Positions 34,166 through 43,429 of a stretch of DNA of 52,981 nucleotides are shown in pieces. The number at the start of each line of letters is the position of its first letter. Within the stretch, counting starts at the first letter, position 1. The stretch lies in the NCBI RefSeq assembly GCF_000648615.1, contig NZ_JFZC01000078.1, positions 1 to 52,981 on the forward strand. The letters are read 5' to 3'. Origin of the DNA: Sporolactobacillus terrae DSM 11697 (GTDB lineage: Bacteria; Bacillota; Bacilli; Bacillales; Sporolactobacillaceae). The position numbers were made by a program, and so were the translations under genes. Below the pieces are notes generated by a model. The model ran no database searches and was not told the DNA's origin. It was given only the letters and a program-made list of their open reading frames with translations.

Positions 34166-34552
34166 TCACCGAAAAAATCGGGACAACTCTCCTTGTATTA
34201 ACGAAGTTTTGCCGAACTTGCCGGATTGAACAAGTTCAGATTTCAAAAAGTTCATCAACTCAGCCTCGGACATTGACTTCTTTCCTTGAGCCGGAGTATT
34301 CGCCTCCACTGGCTTTTCACTGAGAACACGTTTGATTCCGGCCAAATTAACCCCTTCGTCAAGCAGCGACTTTATATCAAGAAGTCGATCAACATCATTG
34401 AAAGAAAAGACGCGGCGATTTCCATCGCTACGTTCGGGATGAATGAGATCGTTTTCCTCATAGTAGCGGATCTGCCTAGCAGTCAGCCCTGTCAATTTTT
34501 GCACGATACCCATTGAGAACAAAGGCATAGAGCGGCGTACATTTTCAGCCAT
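34166..34552 (-). CDS. glnR: MerR-family nitrogen repressor GlnR
   Basis: 128 residues. MerR winged helix (MGIVQKLTGLTARQIRYYEENDLIHPERSDGNRRVF, residues 14-49), a short dimerisation helix, and the basic C-terminal tail (SGKFGKTSLIQGELSRFFR) that senses feedback-inhibited GlnA in Bacillus. First gene of glnRA. Shine-Dalgarno AAAGGGG. The promoter upstream carries GlnR boxes, indicating autoregulation. Confidence 0.96.
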   Translation of the reverse strand: MAENVRRSMPLFSMGIVQKLTGLTARQIRYYEENDLIHPERSDGNRRVFSFNDVDRLLDIKSLLDEGVNLAGIKRVLSEKPVEANTPAQGKKSMSEAELMNFLKSELVQSGKFGKTSLIQGELSRFFR

Positions 34553-34577
34553 TTCGCCTCGCCCCTTTCTTAGTTAC

Positions 34578-34627
34578 ATTATATCCATCCGCCTATTAGT
34601 TGTCAATTGGTGTTAGGTTATCTTACA
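34578..34627 (-). promoter_or_regulatory. glnRA promoter with GlnR boxes
   Basis: On the minus strand consensus TTGACA (34606-34601), 17-base spacer, TATAAT (34583-34578). A full GlnR box TGTTA-N7-TTACA lies at 34611-34627, upstream of the -35. A weaker one (TGTCA-N7-TTAGG, 34601-34617) overlaps the -35. This two-site layout matches the Bacillus glnRA operators. Confidence 0.88.
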
Positions 34628-34654
34628 GCAAATGGGATGCGTTTCATAATATTG

Positions 34655-35935
34655 TCACAACTTTATTCTCATTGGATCAAGCAATTTTCTTTCAAGCAAA
34701 TGATTTACGGCAACAATTAAAGCGGTTTTCACATGTTCAAACGTCAGTCCGCCTTGCACATAAAGCGTGTAAGGGGGCCGAATCGGCCCGTCAGCGGTCA
34801 ATTCCAAGCTGGCCCCTTGAATAAAGGTTCCCGCAGCCATGATGACCTCACTCGTATAGCCCGGCATTGGACTTGGATAAGGCATAACATGGGCATTAAT
34901 CGGTGATGCCATTTGTATCGCCTGACAAAACGCGATCATCTGATCCGGATCGTGAAAAGTTACACTTTGAATCAAATCCGTACGTCTTTGTTCCCAAGAT
35001 GGAGCGGTCTCCATACCCAATCGTTCCATCATTGCAGATGTAAAAATAGCACCTTTAACCGCTTGAGCAACCATATGCGGCGATAAGAAATAGCCTTGAT
35101 ACTGATCTTTCAGATGTTGTAGCGAAGGCCCCACTTCTTTGCCTAGTCCGGGTGCGGTCAGTCGTTCCGCACAAAGTGAAACCAGCTCGCTCTTCCCTAC
35201 AATATAGCCGCCTGCTTCCGCTAATCCTCCACCGGGATTTTTAATCAGCGACCCTGCCATTAAGTCAGCACCTACATGACAGGGTTCTTTCGTTTCGGTA
35301 AATTCGCCATAGCAATTATCGACAAAGACAACAATAGATGGGTGGAGCTTTTTAATTGCAGCGATCGCTTCTCCAATTTGTGCGACATGAAGAGACGGGC
35401 GCTGGTCATAGCCACAAGAACGTTGAATGCCAATCATTTTTGTATTGGGTGCAATCATGCGGTTTACCGTTTCCGTATCAATACATCCATTTTTTAAGGG
35501 AACATGCCGAAAGCCGATGCCAAAGTCTTTTAGAGAACCATGACTTTCTTCTGTAAGGCCGATCACGCCTTCCAAAGTATCATAAGGCTTGCCGGTTATG
35601 TACATTAACTCGTCACGGGGTCTGAGGATACCGAATAAAGCGGTCGTAATCGCATGGGTTCCGGAGATCATTTGTGAACGGACGAGTGCAGACTCAGCGC
35701 CGAAACAGTCGGCATAAACCGATTCAATACCGTCTCGCCCAAAATCATCATATCCATAGCCTGTCGTTCCGCTGAAATGGGCATCACTTATTTTATTTTT
35801 CTTAAAACTCGATAAAACGCGATATTGATTCTCTAGTGCAGTTGCGTCCGCCGCCTTTAATTGCTCTGCAACTTGTTCATCTATAGCGGCGGCAAGTTTA
35901 GTCAATTCTCCGCCATAGGCGAGTGTTTCAAACAT
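34655..35935 (-). CDS. ynbB: PLP-dependent YnbB family protein (methionine gamma-lyase-like)
   Basis: 426 residues. Cys/Met-metabolism-type PLP enzyme: GTHAITTALFGIL, VFVDNCYGEF (PLP Asp) and the Schiff-base Lys in GSLIKNPGGGLAEAGG. It matches the YnbB/aluminium-resistance family in length and in position (between hflX and glnR, as in Bacillus). The physiological substrate is not established. Starts 5 bases after the hflX stop with AAGGAG, so it is in the same operon. Confidence 0.9.
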   Translation of the reverse strand: MFETLAYGGELTKLAAAIDEQVAEQLKAADATALENQYRVLSSFKKNKISDAHFSGTTGYGYDDFGRDGIESVYADCFGAESALVRSQMISGTHAITTALFGILRPRDELMYITGKPYDTLEGVIGLTEESHGSLKDFGIGFRHVPLKNGCIDTETVNRMIAPNTKMIGIQRSCGYDQRPSLHVAQIGEAIAAIKKLHPSIVVFVDNCYGEFTETKEPCHVGADLMAGSLIKNPGGGLAEAGGYIVGKSELVSLCAERLTAPGLGKEVGPSLQHLKDQYQGYFLSPHMVAQAVKGAIFTSAMMERLGMETAPSWEQRRTDLIQSVTFHDPDQMIAFCQAIQMASPINAHVMPYPSPMPGYTSEVIMAAGTFIQGASLELTADGPIRPPYTLYVQGGLTFEHVKTALIVAVNHLLERKLLDPMRIKL

Positions 35936-35940
35936 GCTGT

Positions 35941-37191
35941 CTACTCCTTATCTGCTGAGCCTTGATGCTGGATCAGTTTTGATGCGATCGACGTTTCCGG
36001 ATACACGAAACCTTCTACTTCATACATCTGTGTCTTTTGATCGAAAGTCTGGTTTTGTAAAATAGCATTGCGCTTTATACTGCTTAACAGTTTTCCTTCC
36101 GAAGCAAGTAGTTTAGTATGAAATGGAACCATCTGCTGCATAATCTGTGATTCGATCGCTTCAAGAATCCGTTTTCGATCATTAATATCGTGCGCTGAAA
36201 CAAGCAAAGCACCTTTGGGAACGATAAATGGGGTTTGCAATAAATCCTTTTTATTATAGATCGTCAGCATCGGCAAGTCATCCACTTCCAGTTCCTGAAG
36301 CAATTTGCACACCGTTTTCTCATGTTCGATCACATCCGGATTGGACGCATCAAGTACATGTACGATCAGCTGCGCCCCGGTGACTTCTTCCAAAGTCGAA
36401 CGGAAGGCTGCAATTAATTGAGTGGGAAGCTGTTGAATAAACCCAACGGTATCTGACAGCAGACAAGTGAATCCATTTGGTAAATTCATTTTCCGGGTTA
36501 AGGGATCCAGTGTTGCAAACAGTTTATTTTCTGCATAGGTCTGCATTTCAGTCAATTGATTAAACAGTGTTGATTTTCCGGCATTCGTATACCCGACAAG
36601 AACAATTTGGCACTGATTATTTAACAGCCTTCGTTCCCTGTAGCGCTGCCGATGGCTGACCACCGCATTTAATTGATGGCTGATGTCCTTCATTCGGCTG
36701 CGTATGTAACGTCGATCGCTTTCCAGCTTTGTTTCACCGGGTCCGCGTGTGCCGATGCCGCCCCCGAGCCGAGAGAGAGATTGCCCGATACCGCTTAGCC
36801 GCGGCAGCAGATACTTAAGCTGAGCAAGCTCAACCTGAAGTTTCCCTTCACGAGAACGCGCGCGAACGGCGAAAATATCTAAAATGAGCTGAGTCCTGTC
36901 CAACACTTTTGCAGAAAGCAAAGCACCAAGTCTGCCTTGCTGCGCGGGAGACAGTTCGCTGTTAAAGATAACAGCATTGGCCTCAAGTTGTTTTTCTAGC
37001 GCAGCAATTTCCTGAACTTTACCACTGCCAATATAGGTTGCAGCATCAATTTTTGCTCTTTTCTGTGTGACGACGGCAACCACTTCACCGCCGGCAGTTT
37101 TCGCCAATGCTTCCAGTTCATCAAGGGATGATTGGAAATGCTCATCCGATTGATGAGGAAGCTGGCATGCTGCAAGAATGACATATTCCAT
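35941..37191 (-). CDS. hflX: GTPase HflX
   Basis: 416 residues. N-terminal HflX domain with AAYIGSGKV-like ATYIGSGKVQEI (51-62) and FNSELSPAQQ, glycine-rich linker LSRLGGGIGTRGPGETKLE (about 139-157), then a TRAFAC GTPase with P-loop VGYTNAGKST (199-208), DTVGFIQQLP (G3) and NKKD (G4). It acts on stalled or hibernating 70S ribosomes. It is in the Bacillus order spoVK-hflX-ynbB. Shine-Dalgarno AGAGG. Confidence 0.95.
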   Translation of the reverse strand: MEYVILAACQLPHQSDEHFQSSLDELEALAKTAGGEVVAVVTQKRAKIDAATYIGSGKVQEIAALEKQLEANAVIFNSELSPAQQGRLGALLSAKVLDRTQLILDIFAVRARSREGKLQVELAQLKYLLPRLSGIGQSLSRLGGGIGTRGPGETKLESDRRYIRSRMKDISHQLNAVVSHRQRYRERRLLNNQCQIVLVGYTNAGKSTLFNQLTEMQTYAENKLFATLDPLTRKMNLPNGFTCLLSDTVGFIQQLPTQLIAAFRSTLEEVTGAQLIVHVLDASNPDVIEHEKTVCKLLQELEVDDLPMLTIYNKKDLLQTPFIVPKGALLVSAHDINDRKRILEAIESQIMQQMVPFHTKLLASEGKLLSSIKRNAILQNQTFDQKTQMYEVEGFVYPETSIASKLIQHQGSADKE

Positions 37192-37206
37192 ATTTTACCT
37201 CTCTTT

Positions 37207-38169
37207 TTACTCGCCTTCACCCATTTGACTAATGATCGGATGATCAGAATCGTCTGCCATAAGGTCACAAGCTCTTATCGTCATGAGCGCATCACGATCA
37301 AAGCTGTTCTCTTTCACTAGGCGAACCGCTTGCTGGCGAATCATTTTTTCAACTGCATTGCGAACAAAACGTCCATTACTAAAATGCGGCTCTTGCGCCT
37401 GTACCTTCCGTTGCAGAAGGCGAAGAAACTTTTTCTGTGCTTCAACCGTCATTGTGTATTCGCGATCATCAAGCATTTGTTTTGCGATATCAAGCAGTTC
37501 GACGCCGGAGTAGTCGGGAAAGGACATAATGATCGGGAAACGCGAAGGCAGACCTGGGTTCATTCTAAGAAACTCATCCATTTCATCAGAATAGCCAGCA
37601 AGGATCAATACAAACTCATCTTTGTGATCTTCCATTTGTTTGACTAACGTATCAATTGCTTCCTTGCCAAAATCTTTTTCTCCGCCACGCGAGAGCGAAT
37701 AGGCCTCATCAATGAACAATACACCGCCAAGCGCTCGTTTAACCAGTTCTCTTGTTTTCTGTGCGGTTTGTCCGATGTATTCTCCTACCAGATCGGCTCG
37801 CTCAGCCTCAATTAATTGACCTTTTGGCAATATTTCCATCTCATGAAACAGGTGGCTTAGTAATCGCGCTACGGTTGTTTTTCCAGTCCCCGGATTTCCT
37901 TTGAAAAGCATGTGAAAAGATTGTTTTTTGACCTTTAACTGCACTTCCTGTCTTTTGCGATAAACATACAGCCATGCATAGAGTTCACGCACCATGAGTT
38001 TCACCTGATCCATTCCGACTAAACGATCAAGTTGATGTTCCAATTTTTCTAGTGGTTCATGAGCTACTCGTTCTTCGATTGGGAAATGGACGGGCGGAGT
38101 CTTCTGCGGTTTTTGGTTAAAGACCACATTGATCTGACTCTTTTTGGTAAATGTATAGGCTTCTCGCAT
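37207..38169 (-). CDS. spoVK: Stage V sporulation protein K, AAA+ ATPase
   Basis: 320 residues, CbxX/CfqX-type AAA+ protein. Walker A GNPGTGKTT (91-99), Walker B GVLFIDEAYSL with DEAY, sensor region ILAGYSDEMDEFL and arginine finger LPSRFP. In Bacillus it is made in the mother cell and needed for spore maturation. Its position between hfq and hflX is conserved. GAGAGGTGAT precedes the ATG; the stop is 15 bases before hflX. A sporulation sigma promoter was not convincingly visible. This gene is the strongest evidence that the host forms endospores. Confidence 0.92.
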   Translation of the reverse strand: MREAYTFTKKSQINVVFNQKPQKTPPVHFPIEERVAHEPLEKLEHQLDRLVGMDQVKLMVRELYAWLYVYRKRQEVQLKVKKQSFHMLFKGNPGTGKTTVARLLSHLFHEMEILPKGQLIEAERADLVGEYIGQTAQKTRELVKRALGGVLFIDEAYSLSRGGEKDFGKEAIDTLVKQMEDHKDEFVLILAGYSDEMDEFLRMNPGLPSRFPIIMSFPDYSGVELLDIAKQMLDDREYTMTVEAQKKFLRLLQRKVQAQEPHFSNGRFVRNAVEKMIRQQAVRLVKENSFDRDALMTIRACDLMADDSDHPIISQMGEGE

Positions 38170-38397
38170 GATCCGATCACCTCTCTGTTGATGAACTCAG
38201 GGCACATTCTTCTGCCTGCTTTTATAGGTATACACATCAGCAGGGTGTCTCGTGACAGTTGCCTAATTTCGGCAATAGAACGAAATAAATTGGACTGCTC
38301 TAGTTTATGAAACAGCGGACAGATTCAGAAGTGCTTCACCCTATGCAACAGAGCGCATCATCATTTTTATGGGAGCGGAATTTTCAGGAAACAAAAG

Positions 38398-38421
38398 AAA
38401 GACAGCGGGGCCGCTGTCTTC
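38398..38421 (-). terminator. Terminator of hfq
   Basis: On the minus strand AAGACAGC-ggcccc-GCTGTCTT followed by TCTTTTGTTT, directly after the hfq stop. Confidence 0.82.
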
Positions 38422-38431
38422 GCAGAATTTA

Positions 38432-38668
38432 TCATGACTCCTCGTCTTGACTGGTCCAATTTACTGGCTTCGAAGGAGTAAATGTTGAAATCGCATGTTT
38501 AAAAATCAATTGCTGCTTTCCTTCGCTGTCCAGCAGTACCGTGAAATTATCAAATCCTTTCACTTTTCCTTTCAATTGAAAGCCGCTGACTAGAAAAACC
38601 GTCACAAATGTTCCTTCTTTACGTAACTGGTTCAAAAATGTATCCTGGATGTTAATTGACTGTTTCAT
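38432..38668 (-). CDS. hfq: RNA chaperone Hfq
   Basis: 78 residues, LSm fold. Sm1 ([34 protein letters not shown]) and Sm2 ([14 protein letters not shown]) are complete, with the KHAIST of Firmicute Hfq and a short acidic tail. Hexameric RNA-binding protein. GGAGG precedes the ATG. It lies downstream of miaA as in most bacteria but with its own promoter (38806-38834). Confidence 0.96.
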   Translation of the reverse strand: MKQSINIQDTFLNQLRKEGTFVTVFLVSGFQLKGKVKGFDNFTVLLDSEGKQQLIFKHAISTFTPSKPVNWTSQDEES

Positions 38669-38805
38669 TTTATTCCTCCTCTTTTCTCTCTAAATAAAAC
38701 TACTTCGATTTAATTTATAGAATATCCTGCACATGCTGCTCGACTTGCTTGATCTTTTTTCTGAGAAGGAATTCACGAGTCTAGTCAGAAAGATCTACAA
38801 TTAAG

Positions 38806-38834
38806 ATTATATTTTATATTCCCAGCATTTGCAA
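38806..38834 (-). promoter_or_regulatory. hfq promoter
   Basis: On the minus strand TTGCAA (38834-38829), 17-base spacer, TATAAT (38811-38806), giving an hfq leader of about 130 bases and overlapping the region just after the miaA stop. Confidence 0.7.
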
Positions 38835-38873
38835 AGATGATATAAGAAATCTAACCAAAAGTGTTAGAAAAAT

Positions 38874-39824
38874 TCACGAATCTGAGTGCCCGTCCAATTT
38901 TCTCAGAACAAATCGGTAAATTTCTTCCGACTTGGCATCAAAATTGACTAAAGCATCCGACATGTCGAACCAATCCACAGACATCTGACGCCTAAACCAG
39001 GTTAATTGCCTTTTTGCATAATGGCGTGAATTCTTTTTTAATTGTTCCACGGATGCTTCACAAGATGTCCCTCCTTCGAAATAAGGAATAAACTCTTTGT
39101 AGCCAATTGCTTGCATTGCCTGCGCATCTTTTAGTCCTCGAGTATACAGATCATGCGCTTCATCAACAAGGCCCTCGTGAATCATTTGATCCACCCTTTC
39201 GTTGATTCGGCGATAGAGCAATTGGCGATTCATCGATAAGCCTATACAGAGATACGGGTAGAGAGGGCGAACCGTTTCATCAGATTTGTGTAAGCTGAAG
39301 GGCTTTCCGGTTTCATGATAAACTTCCAAAGCGCGAATCACTCGAATGAGATTGTTCGGATGAATCCGTTTTGCAGCGATCGGATCAACTTTTTTTAATC
39401 GTTCAAAAAGTACACCCTTGCCTTCACAAGCTGCAATCTGCTCCAGCTGCCGACGATATGCCGGATTTGCGCCGGTTGAAGAAAACTGATAGTCAAACAG
39501 TGCTGCTTTTATGTAGAAACCGGTTCCGCCGACAAGAATTGGTGGTTTCCCTTTCAATCGTATGTTTTCAATGATCCGTCGTGCATCCTGTTGGTATTCT
39601 GCAGCTGTATACGGTTGCTCTGGCTTGCAAATATCAATCAGATGATGCGTCACTCCCTCAGCCTCTTCTTTTGATACTTTCGCTGTACCAATATCCATCC
39701 CTCGATAGACTTGAAATGCGTCTCCATTAATGATCTCGCTGTTTAATCGTTTTGCCAGGTCAATACTTAATTTTGTTTTGCCCACTGCGGTTGGACCCAC
39801 AATCACAATTGTTGCTGTATTCAT
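38874..39824 (-). CDS. miaA: tRNA dimethylallyltransferase
   Basis: 316 residues. P-loop GPTAVGKTKLS (9-19), then INGDAFQVYRGMDIGTAKVS and HHLIDICKPEQPYTAAEYQ are the conserved DMAPP:tRNA transferase blocks, with the zinc-finger-like tRNA insertion and C-terminal RQLTWFRRQ. It adds dimethylallyl to A37 of UNN-reading tRNAs. The residue after NGD is Ala where Ser is common (D-A/S-xQVY); this is a seen variant. Shine-Dalgarno CGGGAG. Confidence 0.96.
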   Translation of the reverse strand: MNTATIVIVGPTAVGKTKLSIDLAKRLNSEIINGDAFQVYRGMDIGTAKVSKEEAEGVTHHLIDICKPEQPYTAAEYQQDARRIIENIRLKGKPPILVGGTGFYIKAALFDYQFSSTGANPAYRRQLEQIAACEGKGVLFERLKKVDPIAAKRIHPNNLIRVIRALEVYHETGKPFSLHKSDETVRPLYPYLCIGLSMNRQLLYRRINERVDQMIHEGLVDEAHDLYTRGLKDAQAMQAIGYKEFIPYFEGGTSCEASVEQLKKNSRHYAKRQLTWFRRQMSVDWFDMSDALVNFDAKSEEIYRFVLRKLDGHSDS

Positions 39825-39905
39825 TGAATTACTCCCGGATAATTAGTGGACTCAGTATAGCACATTCTCCACCCGTACTGCACCTCACGCTTAACATGAA
39901 AAAGA

Positions 39906-40526
39906 TTAGCGCTTAATGAGTGAAGTATCGTACATTGTAAAATCGCATCGATAGATAAACAAATATTTTCCATCTATAATAAGTCCGGTGGAATTGGGAA
40001 CGTCGGTAGCAAAATATGAAACACGATTTCCTGCAAAAGTGGCAATCGGTTTCCCGAGCTGTGAACGAATTAAGACTATTTTTGAGCGTCCATCAAAATA
40101 ATTATGAAATTGATTCACCATCCGATTTACAAAAGGCAAGCTGCGGTCTTGGTTCGTGACAAGTACTTTTTGCGGCAGTTTGTTCATCACGTCTTGAAGT
40201 CCCTTCTCATACATGATTAAGGTACTGCCGACATGAAGCACTTGTTTTCCTCCAATTGTTATATTTAATACCGAAGATTCTTTTGTCTTTTCCCCTTTCT
40301 CGTTGGTTCGATCGAAGGTACTGTCCCGTTTAATCGCTCCTGAAACACCTTTAATCGTATCAATCGGCTGGCCGTCGGCATCATACGTCTGCATCGTCAC
40401 ATTTAAGCCTTTTAAATTGCCTTCGACTTGTGTTGTGAAAAAGTCAAACACCTGGCATCCGGCAAGCATCGCCAAGCTCAAGACGGATAACAAACATAGG
40501 AATACCATTTTTCGTTTTCTTAACAA
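39906..40526 (-). CDS. Lipoprotein, DUF5052-like
   Basis: 206 residues using TTG at 40526, which has GGGAGAG 8 bases upstream; the longer frame to 40553 places that Shine-Dalgarno inside the gene. Basic start, hydrophobic segment and lipobox LAMLAGC with lipidated Cys24. The mature part (VEGNLKGLNVTMQTYDADGQ, SSVLNITIGGKQVLHVGSTLIMYE) is beta-rich and resembles the DUF5052 lipoproteins of Bacilli; this is from memory of the pattern, not a search. Surface-exposed, function unknown. It is divergent from pepX. Confidence 0.8.
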   Translation of the reverse strand: MLRKRKMVFLCLLSVLSLAMLAGCQVFDFFTTQVEGNLKGLNVTMQTYDADGQPIDTIKGVSGAIKRDSTFDRTNEKGEKTKESSVLNITIGGKQVLHVGSTLIMYEKGLQDVMNKLPQKVLVTNQDRSLPFVNRMVNQFHNYFDGRSKIVLIRSQLGKPIATFAGNRVSYFATDVPNSTGLIIDGKYLFIYRCDFTMYDTSLIKR

Positions 40527-40745
40527 TGCATTTCTCTCCCATTCTACAGACAAAACTATAAGCCTATTTTAACCTTAAATGCATGAACGCGTTTTGTCAT
40601 CAGACTCCAGACAGAAATTAATGGCAAAAAAACAGCAAGGTCATTATAAAAACTATAATAGGATTCCGTTAACAAATGAATACGTCTCTAAGGAACAGGC
40701 AGACAATGGTATAATGGCTTCAATAATGTAACAAGGAGAATCTTT

Positions 40746-43169
40746 ATGAAGAACAATCAATTTGCCAGGCTCACCGTCGATCATAAGACGGTTGTTAATG
40801 AGTTGAAAGCCATTCATTTCTATGATGACCAAATGATAGGTGTGACCTCTCCTACAGAAGTCTACCAGCTTTTGCTACGCAAAGCGTTTTTAACAACGAA
40901 AGAAGAGGGTTCATTTACAAGCAAACTGAAAAACTATTTAGCAACTCCGAGCTTAGACCTTAAAGACTATTTCGCTTCGAAGAAACCAGTAACCACGGAA
41001 ATCTTCTATTTGGTTGCGCTCCAGCTGCTTGAGTTTCTCGTTACAGAGGATTTTGCGATCGATCACCCAGTAGAGGCAATGCACCAAATGCAGCTTCCGA
41101 CCGTTGAAACAAAGGGCAATTGGCATAAAGATCAGCTGCTTGATGCCTGGTATCTTCTCTTAACAACACATACAAAAAACGGCCAAACCTTCCTTGATCG
41201 TTTAACAAACCAAGGTTACTTTATCCCGTTTTATGATTTGCCGGCGCGTGAAAAGCCTTTGTTTTTTAATGGAAAAGCACAAGCAGTATTTGATCCTGCA
41301 AAACTGGTTCGAGAAGTCGTTTATGTGGAGTCCTCTGTGGATTCCGATTGTGATGGTCAGCTTGACTTACTCAAGGTCGAAATCCTGCGCCCTTCAGATA
41401 CGGAACATGGGTTAAGCGTACCGGCTCTTTTTACAGCAAGTCCTTATAATCAAGGAATAAACCATGAAGCAGGTAGCAGAGCGATGCATGACGTCAATGT
41501 TCCATTGCAAGCGAAGAAAGCAAACCGCCTTACCTATCAGGACATCGCTTATCGCAAAGAAAAGCACAGTTTGCCTGCCCCTCGCCCTGTAGCCGGCGAG
41601 ACCAGACATGCCGCCGAGACGTTTAGTCGAGAACGTTCTTATACGTTAAATGATTATTTTCTTGTACGCGGATTTGCCGCCGTTTACGCTGCCGGGATCG
41701 GTACATTGGATTCAGACGGCGTTCAAACATGCGGTGATCCGCAGCAAACGGAAGCGACTAAGAATGTCATCGAATGGTTAAATGGAAAACGACGCGCGTT
41801 TACCAATCGTACTGACAACATTGCCATCTCGGCATGGTGGTGCAATGGATGGGTAGCAATGACCGGCCGCTCTTACTTAGGAACGCTTGCAACTGCGGCC
41901 GCGACCACCGGTGTTGAAGGCTTAAAAACAATAATTTCAGAAGCAGCGATTTCCTCATGGTATGATTACTATCGTGAAGGCGGGCTCGTTATTGCACCGG
42001 GTGGTTTTCCAGGAGAAGATGCTGATGTTTTGGCAATTGAAACCCAAAGTCGTATGAAAGCGCCGGCAGATTACATACTCCGCGTCAAAGACTTTTTTAC
42101 GAAACAAATGGATCAGATGGCACGCGGCATGGATCGGGAATCAGGAAACTACACGCCTTTCTGGGATGCACGCAATTACCGCAAAAGCATCAATAAGATT
42201 AAATGTGACGTATTAATGATTCACGGGCTAAATGACTGGAACGTGAAACCCGGGCAAGTTGAGGCGCTATGGCAGGGCTTAAGAAGTGTCCCGGTAAGTA
42301 AAAAGATCATCTTACACCAAGGTCAGCACATCTATATCAATGCGTTTCGTTCGATCGACTATACGGATATGATCAATCTTTGGATTAGCCATGAATTGTA
42401 TGGCGTGCAAAATGGTGCAAAAGAGGTCTTGCCGGATGTGATTGTACAAGACAATCTAATACCTGAAACATGGACCGCATACTCGGACTGGTCTAATCCT
42501 CATTCGGACAAAACGGTATTCCACCTCTCGCCTGGAACATTGACGGAGGGATGCGGCAGCAACTCCATTCAATCCTTTAAAGATGATTTACCGATAGACG
42601 ACTTTAAACGGTACACGGAACATATCGATCAATGGGAAAATGAGCTGATTTCGAATCAAAAACAAGCGTTACATGCGAACCGTTTAATTTTTAAGTCCGC
42701 ACCTTTTGAAAAGGCTCAAATTGTAAACGGAAAAGTTGCCATCCATGTCAAAACAGCGTCGAGTCAACCCTTCGGCATGCTCAGCTTTCAACTGATCGAC
42801 TTCGGAGAAGAGAAACGGCTCAACCCATCGCCCACTCCGATTCAACGAATGGAATTAGGCTGCAACTGGCGTGAAGATACACTCCGTGAATTCACGTTGG
42901 CTAAATTTCCAACGCCGTTCAAGATGATTACAAAGGGGCATCTTAATCTGCAGAACCGGGAGAATCCATGGAAGGTTAATGAACTGATGCCCAACCAGTT
43001 CTACACATTTGAGATCACACTGCAACCAACCTTTCACAAGTTGGCTGCCGGTCACCAGTTAGGATTGATCATCTATGCCACCGATTTTGCCATGACAGTT
43101 CGCGGCAATCAAGCGGTGCGCTATTCCATCGACTTGTCCGACTGCCATCTTGACGTACCCTTTCAATAA
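40746..43169 (+). CDS. pepX: Xaa-Pro dipeptidyl-peptidase PepX
   Basis: 807-residue S15 serine peptidase that releases X-Pro dipeptides from peptide N-termini. The N-terminal helical PepX domain (1-150) is present; the alpha/beta-hydrolase triad is Ser376 in TGRSYLGT, Asp497 in HGLNDWNVK and His528 in HQGQHIY; a C-terminal jelly-roll follows. This large form is typical of lactococci, streptococci and lactobacilli and unusual beside Bacillus-type synteny. No signal peptide, so cytosolic. Shine-Dalgarno AAGGAG. Own terminator. Confidence 0.95.
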   Translation: MKNNQFARLTVDHKTVVNELKAIHFYDDQMIGVTSPTEVYQLLLRKAFLTTKEEGSFTSKLKNYLATPSLDLKDYFASKKPVTTEIFYLVALQLLEFLVTEDFAIDHPVEAMHQMQLPTVETKGNWHKDQLLDAWYLLLTTHTKNGQTFLDRLTNQGYFIPFYDLPAREKPLFFNGKAQAVFDPAKLVREVVYVESSVDSDCDGQLDLLKVEILRPSDTEHGLSVPALFTASPYNQGINHEAGSRAMHDVNVPLQAKKANRLTYQDIAYRKEKHSLPAPRPVAGETRHAAETFSRERSYTLNDYFLVRGFAAVYAAGIGTLDSDGVQTCGDPQQTEATKNVIEWLNGKRRAFTNRTDNIAISAWWCNGWVAMTGRSYLGTLATAAATTGVEGLKTIISEAAISSWYDYYREGGLVIAPGGFPGEDADVLAIETQSRMKAPADYILRVKDFFTKQMDQMARGMDRESGNYTPFWDARNYRKSINKIKCDVLMIHGLNDWNVKPGQVEALWQGLRSVPVSKKIILHQGQHIYINAFRSIDYTDMINLWISHELYGVQNGAKEVLPDVIVQDNLIPETWTAYSDWSNPHSDKTVFHLSPGTLTEGCGSNSIQSFKDDLPIDDFKRYTEHIDQWENELISNQKQALHANRLIFKSAPFEKAQIVNGKVAIHVKTASSQPFGMLSFQLIDFGEEKRLNPSPTPIQRMELGCNWREDTLREFTLAKFPTPFKMITKGHLNLQNRENPWKVNELMPNQFYTFEITLQPTFHKLAAGHQLGLIIYATDFAMTVRGNQAVRYSIDLSDCHLDVPFQ

Positions 43170-43170
43170 A

Positions 43171-43224
43171 AGAACGGAAGAGGGTGTCTTATCGTCATAG
43201 ACGATTGAGACACCCTCTTGTTCA
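43171..43224 (+). terminator. Terminator of pepX
   Basis: GAAGAGGGTGTCTTATCGTC-atag-ACGATTGAGACACCCTCTTGTTC, a long imperfect stem immediately after the stop codon. Confidence 0.78.
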
Positions 43225-43429
43225 TTGGTTAAAGATTTATGAATGACGCGCATTGGTGTAGGAGGTCTAAGCACCCCTATTGTTGCAGTGACCTCTAATC
43301 CTGTCGCTTCACTCTATTTTATAGCGATACCTCGTTAAGTCCTTCTGCCCTCAGCAGAAGCCCCCTTTCGCTTCATTCTTTTAGGGGGGGAACAATCGTT
43401 CTGATTGAGTGCGTGATCAAAGCGTTTGT

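Noticed and set aside
43226-43429. Possible riboswitch (lysine or T-box type)
   Set aside because: Consensus elements of these classes are missing and it lies downstream, not upstream, of nox.
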